DNA of 64,000 nucleotides, taken from NCBI RefSeq assembly GCF_006715395.1, contig NZ_VFNC01000002.1, positions 2,418,001 to 2,482,000 of the forward strand. The letters are read 5' to 3'. Positions 46,496 to 57,236 of this stretch are shown here, one piece after another. The translations under genes and the position numbers were made by a program. Under the pieces are notes generated by a model. The model was not told where the DNA came from, made no database searches, and saw only the letters and a list, made by a program, of their open reading frames with translations. Position 1 is the stretch's first letter. Every line of letters begins with the position of its first letter. The stretch is from Streptomyces sp. SLBN-31 (lineage in GTDB: Bacteria; Actinomycetota; Actinomycetes; Streptomycetales; Streptomycetaceae).

Positions 46496-47310
46496 TCACG
46501 CCTGTCGGCGCACGCCCTTCGCCAGCTCGCCCGCGAGTTCGCGGACGGCCTCCAGACCCGCCGCATCGTCCGGCGCGTCGAGCATCCGCTTCACGAAGGC
46601 GGACCCGACGATCACGCCGTCGGCGAAGCCGGCCACCTCGGCGGCCTGCTCGGCGTTGGAGACGCCGAGCCCGACGCAGACGGGCAGGCCGCTGCCGGTG
46701 GCGCGGGTGCGCTCGACCAGGTCGTGGGCCTGCGCGCCCACGGACTCGCGGGTTCCGGTGACGCCCATGAGCGAGGCGGCGTACACGAAGCCGCTGCCGG
46801 CGGCGGTGATCTCGGCGAGCCGCGCGTCCTTGCTGCTGGGCGCGACCACGAAGACCGTGGCGAGCCCGTGCTTCTCGGCGTGCTCCCTCCACAGCGCCGA
46901 CTCCTGGACGGGCAGGTCGGGCAGGATGCACCCGGCGCCGCCCGCTTCCGCGAGTTCGGCGGTGAAGCGCTCGACACCGTAACGGTCGATGGGGTTCCAG
47001 TACGTCATGACCAGGATCGGCTTGCCGGTGGCCCGGTGGGCTTCCCTGACCGTGCGCATGACGTGCGCGATCTTGACGCCGCCGCGCAGGGCGATGTCGT
47101 CGGCGGTCTGGATGACGGGACCGTCGAGGACGGGGTCGCTGTGCGGCAGGCCGACCTCGACCACGTCCGCCCCGCCGTCGAGGGCGGCCTTGATCGCCTC
47201 GATGCCGCCGTCCACGGTCGGAAAGCCGGCCGGGAGGTAGGCGATGAGCGCCGCGCGTCCCTCGGCCTTGGCGGCCGCGAGGGTGTCGGACAGCAGCTGA
47301 ATGTTCCCGC

Positions 47311-47314
<4 letters not shown>
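46496..47314 (-). CDS. trpA: tryptophan synthase alpha subunit
   Basis: The 272-residue TIM barrel cleaves indole-3-glycerol phosphate. The catalytic Glu is in [11 protein letters not shown] and the catalytic Asp in VLDGPVIQ; the phosphate loop contains GVTGTRES. The start overlaps the trpB stop (ATGA). It is the last gene of the trpC-trpM-trpB-trpA run. Confidence 0.96.
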
Positions 47315-48594
<1,280 letters not shown>

Positions 48595-48603
48595 GTGGAT
48601 ACC

Positions 48604-48870
48604 TCACGGTGAGTGCGTGTTGATGACACTGAGCGCCGTGGGGCGAAGGGTTGTGTGTGTTCTGCGGGCCGTCAGTGGCTGATCGCGCAGTTCCCCGCGC
48701 CCCTGAAGGGCGCGCTGCCATCGACGGCCGTTCACCTGGCCGGGTTCGTCTCCGATGACGTATCGCACTCGACGGCCGTGCACCCTGCGGGCGGGCGCAC
48801 GGCAGCCCCGGGGGCGGCAGCCGCGCGCGAGGCGGGCGTACCGGTCCAGGGTCGTCGCAGTGAGAGTCAT
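48604..48870 (-). CDS. trpM: TrpM, small tryptophan-biosynthesis-associated protein
   Basis: The 88-residue Arg-rich product (MTLTATTLDRYARLARGCRP, then RRVHGRRVRYVIGDEPGQVN) sits between trpC and trpB, exactly where S. coelicolor has trpM, a small protein reported to modulate tryptophan synthesis and development. The N-terminal half agrees with my memory of TrpM. The protein here is longer than the ~63 residues I recall, with a divergent tail. The function here is inferred from that work. Confidence 0.78.
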   Translation of the reverse strand: MTLTATTLDRYARLARGCRPRGCRAPARRVHGRRVRYVIGDEPGQVNGRRWQRALQGRGELRDQPLTARRTHTTLRPTALSVINTHSP

Positions 48871-48891
48871 CGGAATCAGCCTACCGAAAGA

Positions 48892-49701
48892 TCAACTGCG
48901 CCCGTGCCGCAGAGCCGGGTGCTCGCCCGCCGCCACCAGGTCCGACACCGCGGTCTTCGGGTCCTTGCCGGTGACCAGGGACTCGCCGACCAGGACGGCG
49001 TCGGCTCCGGCGTTGGCGTAGGCGATGAGGTCGTGGGGTCCGCGGACGCCGGACTCGGCGACCTTGACGAGGTGGTCGGGGATCTCGGGGGCGACGCGCT
49101 CGAAGGTGGTGCGGTCCACCTCCAGGGTCTTGAGGTTGCGCGCGTTGACACCGATGATCTTGGCGCCCGCGTCCACCGCCCGCTCGACCTCGTCCTCGTC
49201 GTGCACCTCGACGATCGGGGTGAGACCGATGGAGACGGCGCGCTCGATGAGGGACTCCAGGGCGGGCTGTTCGAGGGCCGCGACGATCAGCAGCGCGAGG
49301 TCGGCGCCGTACGCGCGGGCCTCCCACAGCTGGTACGAGGTGACGATGAAGTCCTTGCGCAGGACCGGGATGTCCACACGCGCGCGGACGGCCTCCAGGT
49401 CGGCCAGCGAGCCGCCGAAGCGGCGCTGTTCGGTGAGGACGGAGATGACGGCCGCGCCGCCCGCCTCGTAGTCCGCCGCGAGGCCGGCCGGGTCGGCGAT
49501 GGCGGCCAGCGCGCCCTTGGACGGGCTGGAGCGCTTGACCTCGCAGATCACCTTGACGCCGTCGCCCCGCAGGGCGGCCACCCCGTCCTTGGCCGCGGGT
49601 GCCTTCGCCGCGCGCTCCTTGAGCTCGTCGAGGCTGACGCGCGCCTGCCGTTCCGCGAGGTCGGCACGGACTCCGTCGATGATCTCGTCGAGCACACTCA
49701 C
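48892..49701 (-). CDS. trpC: indole-3-glycerol phosphate synthase
   Basis: The 269-residue TIM barrel closes the indole ring of CdRP. Visible motifs are [28 protein letters not shown] and VAESGV, covering the catalytic Lys and Glu residues. It is monofunctional; PRA isomerase activity is expected from priA in the his cluster. GTG start at 49701. trpM starts 21 bases after its stop. Confidence 0.95.
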   Translation of the reverse strand: MSVLDEIIDGVRADLAERQARVSLDELKERAAKAPAAKDGVAALRGDGVKVICEVKRSSPSKGALAAIADPAGLAADYEAGGAAVISVLTEQRRFGGSLADLEAVRARVDIPVLRKDFIVTSYQLWEARAYGADLALLIVAALEQPALESLIERAVSIGLTPIVEVHDEDEVERAVDAGAKIIGVNARNLKTLEVDRTTFERVAPEIPDHLVKVAESGVRGPHDLIAYANAGADAVLVGESLVTGKDPKTAVSDLVAAGEHPALRHGRS

Positions 49702-49845
49702 GCGAGCGGCCCCCTTCCAGACGGTTGACAGTTAAAGCTTTCGACCCGGCGGAAAGCCGGTGGTCACTGCGATGGTATCCGCAGGAGGGCGAAGGCCTCG
49801 CATCCGGTTGACGCCCGTCCCTCTATCCGGACGTCCGCAGGTCGA

Positions 49846-50292
49846 TCAAGGGCGCAGCCAGCCACCCGACGGCAGGTTCCGGACAATGCTGAAGACCAGC
49901 AGCAACGCCCCCAGCGCCCACATGTGCGCCGGGCCGAGAGTCAGCCGCGCGGGGCGCCCGCGCGCGGCGCGCACCACCCATACGGTCCACAGCACCGCGA
50001 AGAGCGGATAGCCGACGGTGGCCAGGGCGTTGTCGTGCAGCGCCGCCACGAAGTCCCCGTGGACGAAGGCGTGGGCGCTGCGCAGGCCGCCGCAGCCCGG
50101 GCAGTAGAGGCCGGTGACGCGGTAGAGGGGGCAGACGGGGTAGTGGCCGGGCTCATTCGGGTTGACGGCGCCCACGTACGCGAAGGCCCCGGCGACGGCC
50201 GCCATGATGCCGGCGGGCACGGCGAGGCGCGCGGCCGCGGAGCCGGTGCTGGTCGGTGTCACGGTCTGGGTCTCGGCGTTCACGTCTCGCAT
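49846..50292 (-). CDS. DUF2752 membrane protein
   Basis: The 148-residue protein has three membrane segments and the DUF2752 signature CPLYRVTGLYCPGCGGLRS with two Cys pairs, followed by HAFVHGDFVAALHDN. Function of the family is unknown. A GTG three codons in has a better-spaced GGAGA and may be the true start. A terminator lies directly upstream, so it probably has its own promoter. trpC follows after 144 bases. Confidence 0.85.
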   Translation of the reverse strand: MRDVNAETQTVTPTSTGSAAARLAVPAGIMAAVAGAFAYVGAVNPNEPGHYPVCPLYRVTGLYCPGCGGLRSAHAFVHGDFVAALHDNALATVGYPLFAVLWTVWVVRAARGRPARLTLGPAHMWALGALLLVFSIVRNLPSGGWLRP

Positions 50293-50323
50293 TCTCCCCC
50301 TGGAAGGCCGCCACGCACGCGTG

Positions 50324-50351
50324 AGGGGCGATCCGGATGCGGATCGCCCCT
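50324..50351 (-). terminator. terminator after the HGxxPAAW gene
   Basis: A perfect 11-bp stem (AGGGGCGATCC with GGATCGCCCCT) with a 6-base loop lies 33 bases past the 50384 stop. It separates this gene from the DUF2752 gene. Confidence 0.75.
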
Positions 50352-50383
50352 ATGCCGGTCCGGTGCGCGGACCCGTGCGCGCG

Positions 50384-50641
50384 TCAGCCCTTGGCGGCCG
50401 CGGTGGCCTGATTGTCGGCCAGCGCCTCCTGGAACTTCTCGTGCGTGTCCTTGGGCTGGCCGAGGCCCATGGCACTCATGACCCAGCCGACGATGCCGCC
50501 GATCACCACGAGCGCCATGCCGGCCCAGAAGCCCACGGGCTGAGCCATCACCATGAAGGCACCCGAAACGCAGAAACCGATGAAGGCGATGATGACACCG
50601 GTCCAGGCGGCCGGGGTGTGACCGTGGCTGCTGCCCGCCAT
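50384..50641 (-). CDS. HGxxPAAW family small membrane protein
   Basis: The 85-residue protein carries the family motif SSHGHTPAAWTGV at its N-terminus and two membrane helices (IIAFIGFCVSGAFMVMA and ALVVIGGIVGWVMSAMG). It is found next to trp genes in actinobacteria; function is unknown. GAGGAG lies 7 bases before the ATG. The upstream neighbour is a trp-associated membrane protein. Confidence 0.87.
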   Translation of the reverse strand: MAGSSHGHTPAAWTGVIIAFIGFCVSGAFMVMAQPVGFWAGMALVVIGGIVGWVMSAMGLGQPKDTHEKFQEALADNQATAAAKG

Positions 50642-50790
50642 GACTTGCTCCTCGTTGCTGTTTACGTGTCTGAGCCGGATGCTCGACCACATTGTCCCGC
50701 ACGCGCACACGTGCGCTCCTCGGGGGTGGCCCCAGCGCGTCCGCCGACGGCGGCGCGGCCTGTCCGGCGGGGCACCGCTTCCGCCGAACG

Positions 50791-51432
50791 CTACGCCCCC
50801 GTGGGGTCCTCGCCGCGGTCCAGTGCCTTCCACAGCTCCTCGGGCCGGTCGGGGTCGACGCCCGCGGCCGTCCGGCGCGGGCGGGGCGCGCCGCCCCGCT
50901 CGTAGCGGCCGGACATCGCCGGCCAATACCGCCCGTAGCGCAGCGCCAGCAGCCCGGCCAGCAGGATCAGCGCGCCGCCGGCGGCCGCCACGTAGGGCCA
51001 GGCGGTGTGACCGAGGGCGTGCACGGTCGCCGAGGTGTCGCCCGCGGCCCGTGCGGCCTTGTCGTCGAGGGCGGAGCTGTCGGAGACGCCCAGCAGCGCG
51101 GCGGCGACGGTGCCCGCGCCGCAGAGCGCGAGCAGGGCGGCGACCAGGGTGCGGCCGGCGCCGCGGACGGCGAAGACGGCGACGAGCGCGGCGAGGCCCA
51201 CTATGGCGAGGGCCGCGGGGACGCCCGTGACGTCGCTGCCCTTGGCGGTCAGCGAGAAGGGGGCGCCGGCCACGGTCGCGGTGCCCTCCGCCCAGCGCTG
51301 CCGGGTGGCCAGCAGGGCCACGGCCGCGCCGAGCGCGCCGGCCGACAGGGCCACGGCGAGGGAGACGCGGCCGGCCCGAGCGGGTCCTGCGGCTTGGGAA
51401 CGGGGGTGCGGTACGGCAGTCACGTACTCCAC
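50791..51432 (-). CDS. Trp-operon-associated membrane protein (TIGR02234 family)
   Basis: The 213-residue protein has four hydrophobic segments, with an Ala/Leu-rich first pair, an extracytoplasmic middle region and a cytosolic Arg/Asp-rich tail. Size, topology and location match the TIGR02234 family, which sits between trpE and trpC in actinobacteria. The GTG at 51430-51432 follows GGAGG by 9 bases; the longer open frame is not supported. Its role in tryptophan metabolism is unproven. Confidence 0.82.
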   Translation of the reverse strand: MEYVTAVPHPRSQAAGPARAGRVSLAVALSAGALGAAVALLATRQRWAEGTATVAGAPFSLTAKGSDVTGVPAALAIVGLAALVAVFAVRGAGRTLVAALLALCGAGTVAAALLGVSDSSALDDKAARAAGDTSATVHALGHTAWPYVAAAGGALILLAGLLALRYGRYWPAMSGRYERGGAPRPRRTAAGVDPDRPEELWKALDRGEDPTGA

Positions 51433-51689
51433 TATCGCCTGCCTCCGGCCGAACGCGTCACCCGGGGCTGTCAACCCATGGCCAGGCCATGGTTCCGCCA
51501 TGCACACCTCAGGCGGATCACACGGCACGCCCAGGTAAGGCAAAGGAAGGTCACGGCTTCAACGATCTTCTTGTTGACGTGTTCCAGCCACATTTAGGTT
51601 CACGGCGGTCCGCGGGCAAACCCGCCTCCGGGCCGATCGGCGCACCCGCATGTCTCCCCATGGTTCACCAGCCTCTCGGAGGAAGTACG

Positions 51690-52901
51690 TTGCGCAGAAC
51701 CGTTTCCGCAATGGTTGTGGCCACCCTGTCCACGACCGCGCTCGCCCTGGCCGCCCCCGCCGGCCTGGCCGCGACACCGGCGTCCCACGGCGTCACCGTC
51801 GCCCACGCGTGCGCGACTCCCAGCCAGAAGAACATGATGGCCTGCAATGCCCTGAAGGTCACCGCGGGCACCCCGAAGTCCGCCCACGCGGAGAGCGACC
51901 TGACCGCGGCCGCGGCGCCCTCCGGCTACGGCCCCGCGTCGCTGCAGGCGGCGTACAACCTGCCGTCGGCAAGCGGCGGTTCGGGCCAGACCGTGGCGAT
52001 CGTCGACGCCTACGACGACCCGAACGCCGAGGCGGACCTCGCCACCTACCGCTCGCAGTACGGGCTTTCGGCCTGCACCACGGCCAACGGCTGCTTCAAG
52101 AAGGTCGACCAGAACGGCGGCACGAGCTATCCGCGCGGCGACTCCGGCTGGGCCGAGGAGGAGTCCCTCGACCTCGACATGGTCAGCGCGGCCTGCCCCA
52201 ACTGCAAGATCCTGCTGGTGGAGGCCAGTTCGGCGTCCATGGCCAACCTCGGCACGGCCGTGAACACCGCGGTCCGGCTCGGCGCCAAGTTCGTCTCCAA
52301 CAGCTACGGCGGCTCCGAGTCCGCCAGCGACTCGACGTACGACTCCAGCTACTTCAACCACCCGGGCGTCGCCATCACCGTCTCCTCCGGCGACAACGGC
52401 TACGGCGTCGAGTACCCGGCCGCCTCCAAGTACGTGACGGCGGTGGGCGGCACCTCCCTGAAGACCGCGTCGAACTCCCGCGGCTGGACGGACACGGTGT
52501 GGAGCGGGGCCGGCTCCGGCTGCTCCGGCTACGACGCCAAGCCGACCTGGCAGACCGACGGCGGCTGCGCCAAGCGGACCGTCGCCGACGTCTCCGCGGT
52601 CGCCGACCCGAACACCGGCGTCGCGGTGTACGACAGCTACCGGCAGGCCACCGGCTGGATGGTCTTCGGCGGCACCAGCGCCTCGGCCCCGCTGATCGCG
52701 GCGACCTACGCGCTGGCGGGCGCCCCGTCCGCCGGCTCCTACCCCGCGTCGTTCCCCTACGCGCACACCTCGGCGCTGTACGACGTGACCAGCGGCTCCA
52801 ACGGCAGCTGCGGCGGCACCTACCTGTGCACCGGCACCACCGGCTACGACGGGCCGTCCGGCCTCGGCGTGCCGAACGGGACCGCCGCCTTCACCGGCTG
52901 A
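51690..52901 (+). CDS. secreted S53 (sedolisin) family serine-carboxyl peptidase without pro-domain
   Basis: The 403-residue protein has a Sec signal (TTG start, LRRTVSAMVVATLSTTALAL) and then the sedolisin catalytic domain. The Glu/Asp pair is in WAEEESLDLDM, the oxyanion Asp region is SNSYGGSESASD, and the Ser is in GGTSASAPLIA. The usual ~190-residue pro-kumamolisin domain is missing. Only ~60 residues separate signal and catalytic domain (SGYGPASLQAAYNLPSA). GGAGG lies 7 bases before the TTG. It interrupts the minus-strand trp genes. Confidence 0.87.
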   Translation: MRRTVSAMVVATLSTTALALAAPAGLAATPASHGVTVAHACATPSQKNMMACNALKVTAGTPKSAHAESDLTAAAAPSGYGPASLQAAYNLPSASGGSGQTVAIVDAYDDPNAEADLATYRSQYGLSACTTANGCFKKVDQNGGTSYPRGDSGWAEEESLDLDMVSAACPNCKILLVEASSASMANLGTAVNTAVRLGAKFVSNSYGGSESASDSTYDSSYFNHPGVAITVSSGDNGYGVEYPAASKYVTAVGGTSLKTASNSRGWTDTVWSGAGSGCSGYDAKPTWQTDGGCAKRTVADVSAVADPNTGVAVYDSYRQATGWMVFGGTSASAPLIAATYALAGAPSAGSYPASFPYAHTSALYDVTSGSNGSCGGTYLCTGTTGYDGPSGLGVPNGTAAFTG

Positions 52902-52907
52902 ACCGCC

Positions 52908-54386
52908 CTAGGGATTCAGCCTGTTCGCGGTGTGCACCGCGCGGAGGACCGCGGCCGCCTTGTTGCGGCACTCCTGGTCCTCCGCGACCGGGTCGGAGTC
53001 GGCCACGATGCCGGCTCCGGCCTGCACATACGCGGTGCCGTCCCGCAGCAGGGCCGTACGGATGGCGATGGCGGTGTCGGAGTCGCCCGCGAAGTCCAGG
53101 TAGCCGACGCAGCCGCCGTACAACCCGCGCCGGGACGGCTCCAGTTCGTCGATGATCTGCATCGCGCGCGGCTTGGGCGCGCCGGAGAGGGTGCCCGCCG
53201 GGAAGCACGCCGTCAGGACGTCGAAGGCGGTGCGGCCCGCGGCGACCTTGCCGGTGACGGTCGAGACGATGTGCATTACGTGCGAGTACCGCTCGACGGA
53301 CATGAAGTCCACGACCTCGACGGAGCCCGGCTCGCAGACCCGCCCCAGGTCGTTGCGGCCGAGGTCGACCAGCATCAGGTGCTCGGCGCGCTCCTTGGGG
53401 TCGGCGAGCAGCTCGTCGGCGAGGGCCTGGTCCTCCTGCGGGGTGGCCCCGCGGTGCCGGGTGCCGGCGATCGGGTGGACCATGGCGCGTCCGTCCTCGA
53501 CCTTGACCAGTGCCTCGGGGGACGAACCGACGACGTCGAAGCCGTCGGAGCGGAGCAGGTACATGTACGGGGAGGGGTTGGTCGCCCTCAGGACCCGGTA
53601 GACGTCCAGCGCGCTCGCCGTGCACGGCGTTTCGAAGCGCTGCGAGGGGACGACCTGGAAGGCCTCGCCGGCGCGGATGCGCTCCTTGACGTCCTCGACC
53701 GCCCGCTGGAAGTCGGGGCCGCCCCACAGCGCCGTGTACGCGGGCAGCTCCGAGGGCGGGAGGTGGGCCGGGGGCTGGGCGACCGGACGCGAGAGGTCGG
53801 CCTCCATGGCGTCGAGGCGGGCCATCGCGTCCGCGTGGGCCTCGTCCACGCCCGTGTCGAGGTCGTTGTGGTTGATCGCGTTGGCGATCAGCAGGACCGA
53901 ACCCTCCCAGTGGTCCATCACGGCGAGGTCGCTGGTGAGCAGCATGGTCAGCTCGGGCAGCTTCAGGTCGTCCCGCTCGCCGGGGCCGATCTTCTCCAGG
54001 CGGCGCACGATGTCGTAGCCGAGGTAGCCGACCATGCCGCCGGTGAAGGGCGGCAGGTCCTCCTGGTGCGGGGTGTGCAGCGCCTCGATGGTGGCGCGCA
54101 GGGCGGCGAGCGGGTCGCCGTCGACGGGGACGCCGACGGGCGGGGTGCCGAGCCAGTGGGCCTCGCCGTCACGGGCCGTCAGGGTGGCCGCGGAACGCAC
54201 GCCGACGAAGGAGTAGCGGGACCAGGAGCGGCCGTTCTCCGCGGACTCCAGCAGGAAGGTGCCGGGCCGCTCGGCGGCGAGCTTGCGGTAGAGCGCGACC
54301 GGGGTGTCGCCGTCGGCGAGGAGCTTGCGCGTGACCGGGATGACACGGCGGTCGGTGGCGAGCTTGCGGAAGGTCTCGAGGTCCAT
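52908..54386 (-). CDS. trpE: anthranilate synthase component I
   Basis: The 492-residue enzyme converts chorismate to anthranilate. The feedback-site motif [16 protein letters not shown] is intact, so tryptophan inhibition is expected. Catalytic blocks are [38 protein letters not shown] and [15 protein letters not shown]. The glutamine amidotransferase partner (trpG) is not in the window. It is the gene after hisI (11 bases), so it is probably co-transcribed with it. It ends 6 bases from the convergent protease stop. Confidence 0.96.
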   Translation of the reverse strand: MDLETFRKLATDRRVIPVTRKLLADGDTPVALYRKLAAERPGTFLLESAENGRSWSRYSFVGVRSAATLTARDGEAHWLGTPPVGVPVDGDPLAALRATIEALHTPHQEDLPPFTGGMVGYLGYDIVRRLEKIGPGERDDLKLPELTMLLTSDLAVMDHWEGSVLLIANAINHNDLDTGVDEAHADAMARLDAMEADLSRPVAQPPAHLPPSELPAYTALWGGPDFQRAVEDVKERIRAGEAFQVVPSQRFETPCTASALDVYRVLRATNPSPYMYLLRSDGFDVVGSSPEALVKVEDGRAMVHPIAGTRHRGATPQEDQALADELLADPKERAEHLMLVDLGRNDLGRVCEPGSVEVVDFMSVERYSHVMHIVSTVTGKVAAGRTAFDVLTACFPAGTLSGAPKPRAMQIIDELEPSRRGLYGGCVGYLDFAGDSDTAIAIRTALLRDGTAYVQAGAGIVADSDPVAEDQECRNKAAAVLRAVHTANRLNP

Positions 54387-54397
54387 GGCGGATGACC

Positions 54398-54790
54398 TTA
54401 CTGAGCCGGGCCGGGGACACCGGAGTCGGCGTCCTTCAGGAGTACGTCCGCGTCGAAGCAGGTGCGTGCGCCGGTGTGGCAGGCGGCGCCGACCTGGTCG
54501 ACCTTGACCAGCACGGTGTCGGCGTCGCAGTCCAGGGCGACCGACTTGACCCACTGGAAGTGCCCCGAGGTGTCGCCCTTCACCCAGTACTCCTGGCGGC
54601 TGCGCGACCAGTAGGTGCAGCGGCCGGTGGTGAGGGTGCGGTGCAGCGCCTCGTCGTCCATCCAGCCGAGCATCAGCACCTCACCGGTGTCGTACTGCTG
54701 GGCGATGGCGGGGACGAGCCCGTCGGGGCTGCGCTTCAGGCGGGCGGCGAGCGCCGGGTCGAGAGGGCCGGGCGGGGGCGTACTGGTCAT
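54398..54790 (-). CDS. hisI: phosphoribosyl-AMP cyclohydrolase
   Basis: The 130-residue monofunctional HisI opens the adenine ring of PR-AMP in histidine synthesis. The family blocks are [33 protein letters not shown], and the zinc/Mg region [21 protein letters not shown] with Cys ligands. hisE and hisG are not in the window. The start has a weak ribosome-binding site. Confidence 0.94.
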   Translation of the reverse strand: MTSTPPPGPLDPALAARLKRSPDGLVPAIAQQYDTGEVLMLGWMDDEALHRTLTTGRCTYWSRSRQEYWVKGDTSGHFQWVKSVALDCDADTVLVKVDQVGAACHTGARTCFDADVLLKDADSGVPGPAQ

Positions 54791-54872
54791 GGGGCCATTG
54801 TGCCGTGCGCAACTGACAGTGACCGTGCCGTGTCCACTACGCGGACCCGTCGTCCGGTCGTAGGCTGGCTGC

Positions 54873-55508
54873 ATGTCGACATTCGCCAAGCGTGAACGAC
54901 TTCTTCTGGCCGACCTGTTGGAGGCGGAGGGCCCGGACGCCCCCACCCTGTGCGAGGGCTGGCGGACCCGTGAACTCGCCGCGCACGTGGTGGTGCGCGA
55001 GCGCCGCCCCGATGCCGCCGGCGGCATCCTGATCAAGCAGCTCGCGCCCCGCCTGGAGCGGGTGATGGCGGAGTTCGCGGCCAAGCCGTACGAGGAGCTG
55101 ATCCAACTCATCCGCACCGGGCCGCCGCGCTTCTCGCCGTTCCAGCTCAAGCAGGTCGACGAGATGTCGAACACGGTCGAGTTCTACGTCCACACCGAGG
55201 ACGTCCGCCGGGCCCGGCCGGACTGGACGCCGCGGGAACTCGACCAGGTCTTCCAGGACGCCCTGTGGTCGCGGCTGGAGCGGACCGCCCGGTTGATCGG
55301 CCGCAACATCCCCACGGGGCTGGTGCTGCGCCGGCCCGACGGGCAGACGGTGGTCGCCCACCGCGGCACGCCCGTGGTGACGGCGACCGGGGAGCCGTCG
55401 GAGCTGCTGCTGTTCTCCATGGGGCGGCAGAGCACCGCCACGGTGGAGCTGGACGGCGACAAGGACGCCATCAGCAAGCTGCACGAGGCCAAACAGCTGG
55501 GCATCTGA
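54873..55508 (+). CDS. TIGR03085 family metal-binding protein (DinB/mycothiol-dependent maleylpyruvate isomerase fold)
   Basis: The 211-residue protein begins [20 protein letters not shown] and has the four-helix DinB-like bundle with likely metal-binding His residues ([31 protein letters not shown]). TIGR03085 is an actinobacterial family of unknown activity, possibly mycothiol-dependent. It is transcribed divergently from hisI and lies between his genes. No partner gene is evident. Confidence 0.85.
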   Translation: MSTFAKRERLLLADLLEAEGPDAPTLCEGWRTRELAAHVVVRERRPDAAGGILIKQLAPRLERVMAEFAAKPYEELIQLIRTGPPRFSPFQLKQVDEMSNTVEFYVHTEDVRRARPDWTPRELDQVFQDALWSRLERTARLIGRNIPTGLVLRRPDGQTVVAHRGTPVVTATGEPSELLLFSMGRQSTATVELDGDKDAISKLHEAKQLGI

Positions 55509-55517
55509 GCCGACGGC

Positions 55518-56041
55518 TCACCGGGGCAGCTCGGCCCGGCGCAGGGAGCCCGAGCACAGGGCGACGACTCCACCCAGGGCGCTGACCGCGGCGCACACAG
55601 CGAAGACGGGCCCGATGCCGCACAGGTCGGCCGCCCAGCCGACCACCGGGAAGGTGAGCGGCGCGACGCCGAAGCCGACGAGCGTGGAGGCGGCGGTGAC
55701 CCGGCCGACGTAGGCCGGGCCCGCCGCGCTTTGTATGAGCGCCCCGGTAACGGCTCCCGCCAGGCCGGCGAGCAGCCCGACGCACACGGCCACGAAGGTC
55801 GCCGCGGCGACGGTCGAAGTCTGGGCGAGCGAACCGATGGCCACGGCGCTCAGGAGGTTCGTGACCGCGGCGACGAGGCCGGCCCGGGGCACCCGGCCGC
55901 GCCAGGTGAGCAGCAGCGAGGCGGTCCCGGTGCCGAAGCCGGCCGGCACCCAGCCCATGCCGGAGGAGCCCCAGCCGCGGTCCTGGGCGAGCAGGGTGAG
56001 GCCGAGGTTCATGGGACCGACGAAGCCCAGGTCGCTGAGCC
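55518..56041 (-). pseudogene. C-terminal remnant of an MFS transporter
   Basis: About 174 codons of a membrane transporter remain, with helices such as FVGPMNLGLTLLAQDRGWG, LVAAVTNLLSAVAIGSLAQ and FVAVCVGLLAGLAGAVTGAL. They correspond to the second half of a 12-helix MFS protein. The first half is missing and the remnant begins exactly at the hisF stop. An internal ATG at 56012 could start translation, but a half transporter is unlikely to work. Confidence 0.75.
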
Positions 56042-56797
56042 TCAGCGCACGGGGTGGCCCGCGGCCTTCAGTGTCTGCTTCACCTCTCCGATCCGCAGAT
56101 CCCCGAAGTGGAACACCGACGCGGCCAGGACCGCGTCCGCGCCCGCCGCGATGGCCGGCGGGAAGTCGGACAGCCTGCCGGCGCCGCCCGAGGCGATCAG
56201 CGGGACCGTGACGTGCTTGCGGACCGCGGCGATCATCTCCAGGTCGTAGCCGTCCTTGGTGCCGTCCGCGTCCATCGAGTTCAGCAGGATCTCGCCGGCG
56301 CCCAGCTCGGCCGCCCGGTGCGCCCACTCGACGGCGTCGATGCCGGTGCCGCGCCGGCCGCCGTGGGTGGTGACCTCGAAAGTGCCCTCCGGGGTGCGGC
56401 GCGCGTCGACGGAGAGCACCAGCACCTGCCGGCCGAACCGCTCGGCGATCTCACGGATGAGGTCGGGACGGGCGATCGCGGCCGTGTTGACGCCCACCTT
56501 GTCGGCACCGGCGCGCAGCAGCCTGTCCACGTCCTCGGCGGTGCGCACGCCGCCGCCCACGGTCAGCGGGATGAAGACCTGCTCGGCCGTGCGGCGCACC
56601 ACGTCGTACGTGGTCTCGCGGTTGCCGGACGACGCGGTGATGTCCAGGAACGTCAGCTCGTCGGCGCCCTCGGCGTCGTACACCTTGGCCATCTCGACCG
56701 GGTCGCCCGCGTCACGCAGGTTCTGGAAGTTGACACCCTTGACGACCCGGCCGTTGTCCACGTCCAGGCAGGGGATGACTCGGACCGCCAGGGTCAT
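56042..56797 (-). CDS. hisF: imidazole glycerol phosphate synthase, cyclase subunit
   Basis: The 251-residue TIM barrel has the catalytic Asp in [24 protein letters not shown], the second Asp in LSVDARR and IASGGAG. It forms IGP and AICAR with ammonia from HisH. AAGGAG is 10 bases before the ATG at 56797. It follows ridA by 33 bases. Confidence 0.96.
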   Translation of the reverse strand: MTLAVRVIPCLDVDNGRVVKGVNFQNLRDAGDPVEMAKVYDAEGADELTFLDITASSGNRETTYDVVRRTAEQVFIPLTVGGGVRTAEDVDRLLRAGADKVGVNTAAIARPDLIREIAERFGRQVLVLSVDARRTPEGTFEVTTHGGRRGTGIDAVEWAHRAAELGAGEILLNSMDADGTKDGYDLEMIAAVRKHVTVPLIASGGAGRLSDFPPAIAAGADAVLAASVFHFGDLRIGEVKQTLKAAGHPVR

Positions 56798-56830
56798 GAA
56801 TCCACGGCTCCTTAAAAACAACCAGCTGTT

Positions 56831-57220
56831 CTAGCCCCGGAAGGCTTCCAGTTCCACTTCGACCAGGATGCGCGGGTCGACGAAGCCCTCCACGACCAAC
56901 AGGGTGGACACCGGCCGCACCGCGTCGAAGAACTCCTTGTGGGCGCGGCCGGCCGCTTCCACATCCCGCGCGTGGGTGAGGTACATCCTGGTGCGGATCA
57001 CGGACTCGACGTCGAGCCCGAACTCGCCGATCGCCTCGATCGCGCTGGTGAAGGCCACCTTGGCCTGCTCGTACGGGTCGCCCTCCCCGTACAGCACGTC
57101 GCCCTTGAAGGACGTCGTGCCCGCCACCAGCACCCGGTCGCCGGCCGCCACGGCACGGGCGAAACCGAAGGACTCCTCCCAGGGACTTTCGCTCTGCACG
57201 CGCCGTACGGCATCGCTCAT
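56831..57220 (-). CDS. RidA-family protein
   Basis: The 129-residue protein has the RidA/YjgF fold: SFGFARAVAAGDRVLVAGTT, a middle helix YEQAKVAFTSAIEAIGEFG, and the Arg in VIRTRMYLT. Classical members hydrolyse reactive enamines and imines. Placement between priA and hisF suggests protection of or assistance to histidine synthesis. VEVELEAFRG ends the protein. Distinct subfamilies exist, and the exact substrate is not evident. Confidence 0.88.
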   Translation of the reverse strand: MSDAVRRVQSESPWEESFGFARAVAAGDRVLVAGTTSFKGDVLYGEGDPYEQAKVAFTSAIEAIGEFGLDVESVIRTRMYLTHARDVEAAGRAHKEFFDAVRPVSTLLVVEGFVDPRILVEVELEAFRG

Positions 57221-57236
57221 GACACTGTGTCCGATC

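Noticed and set aside
49702..49845. Tryptophan attenuator or leader peptide before trpC
   Set aside because: No short frame with clustered Trp codons and no alternating terminator/antiterminator pairing was convincing.
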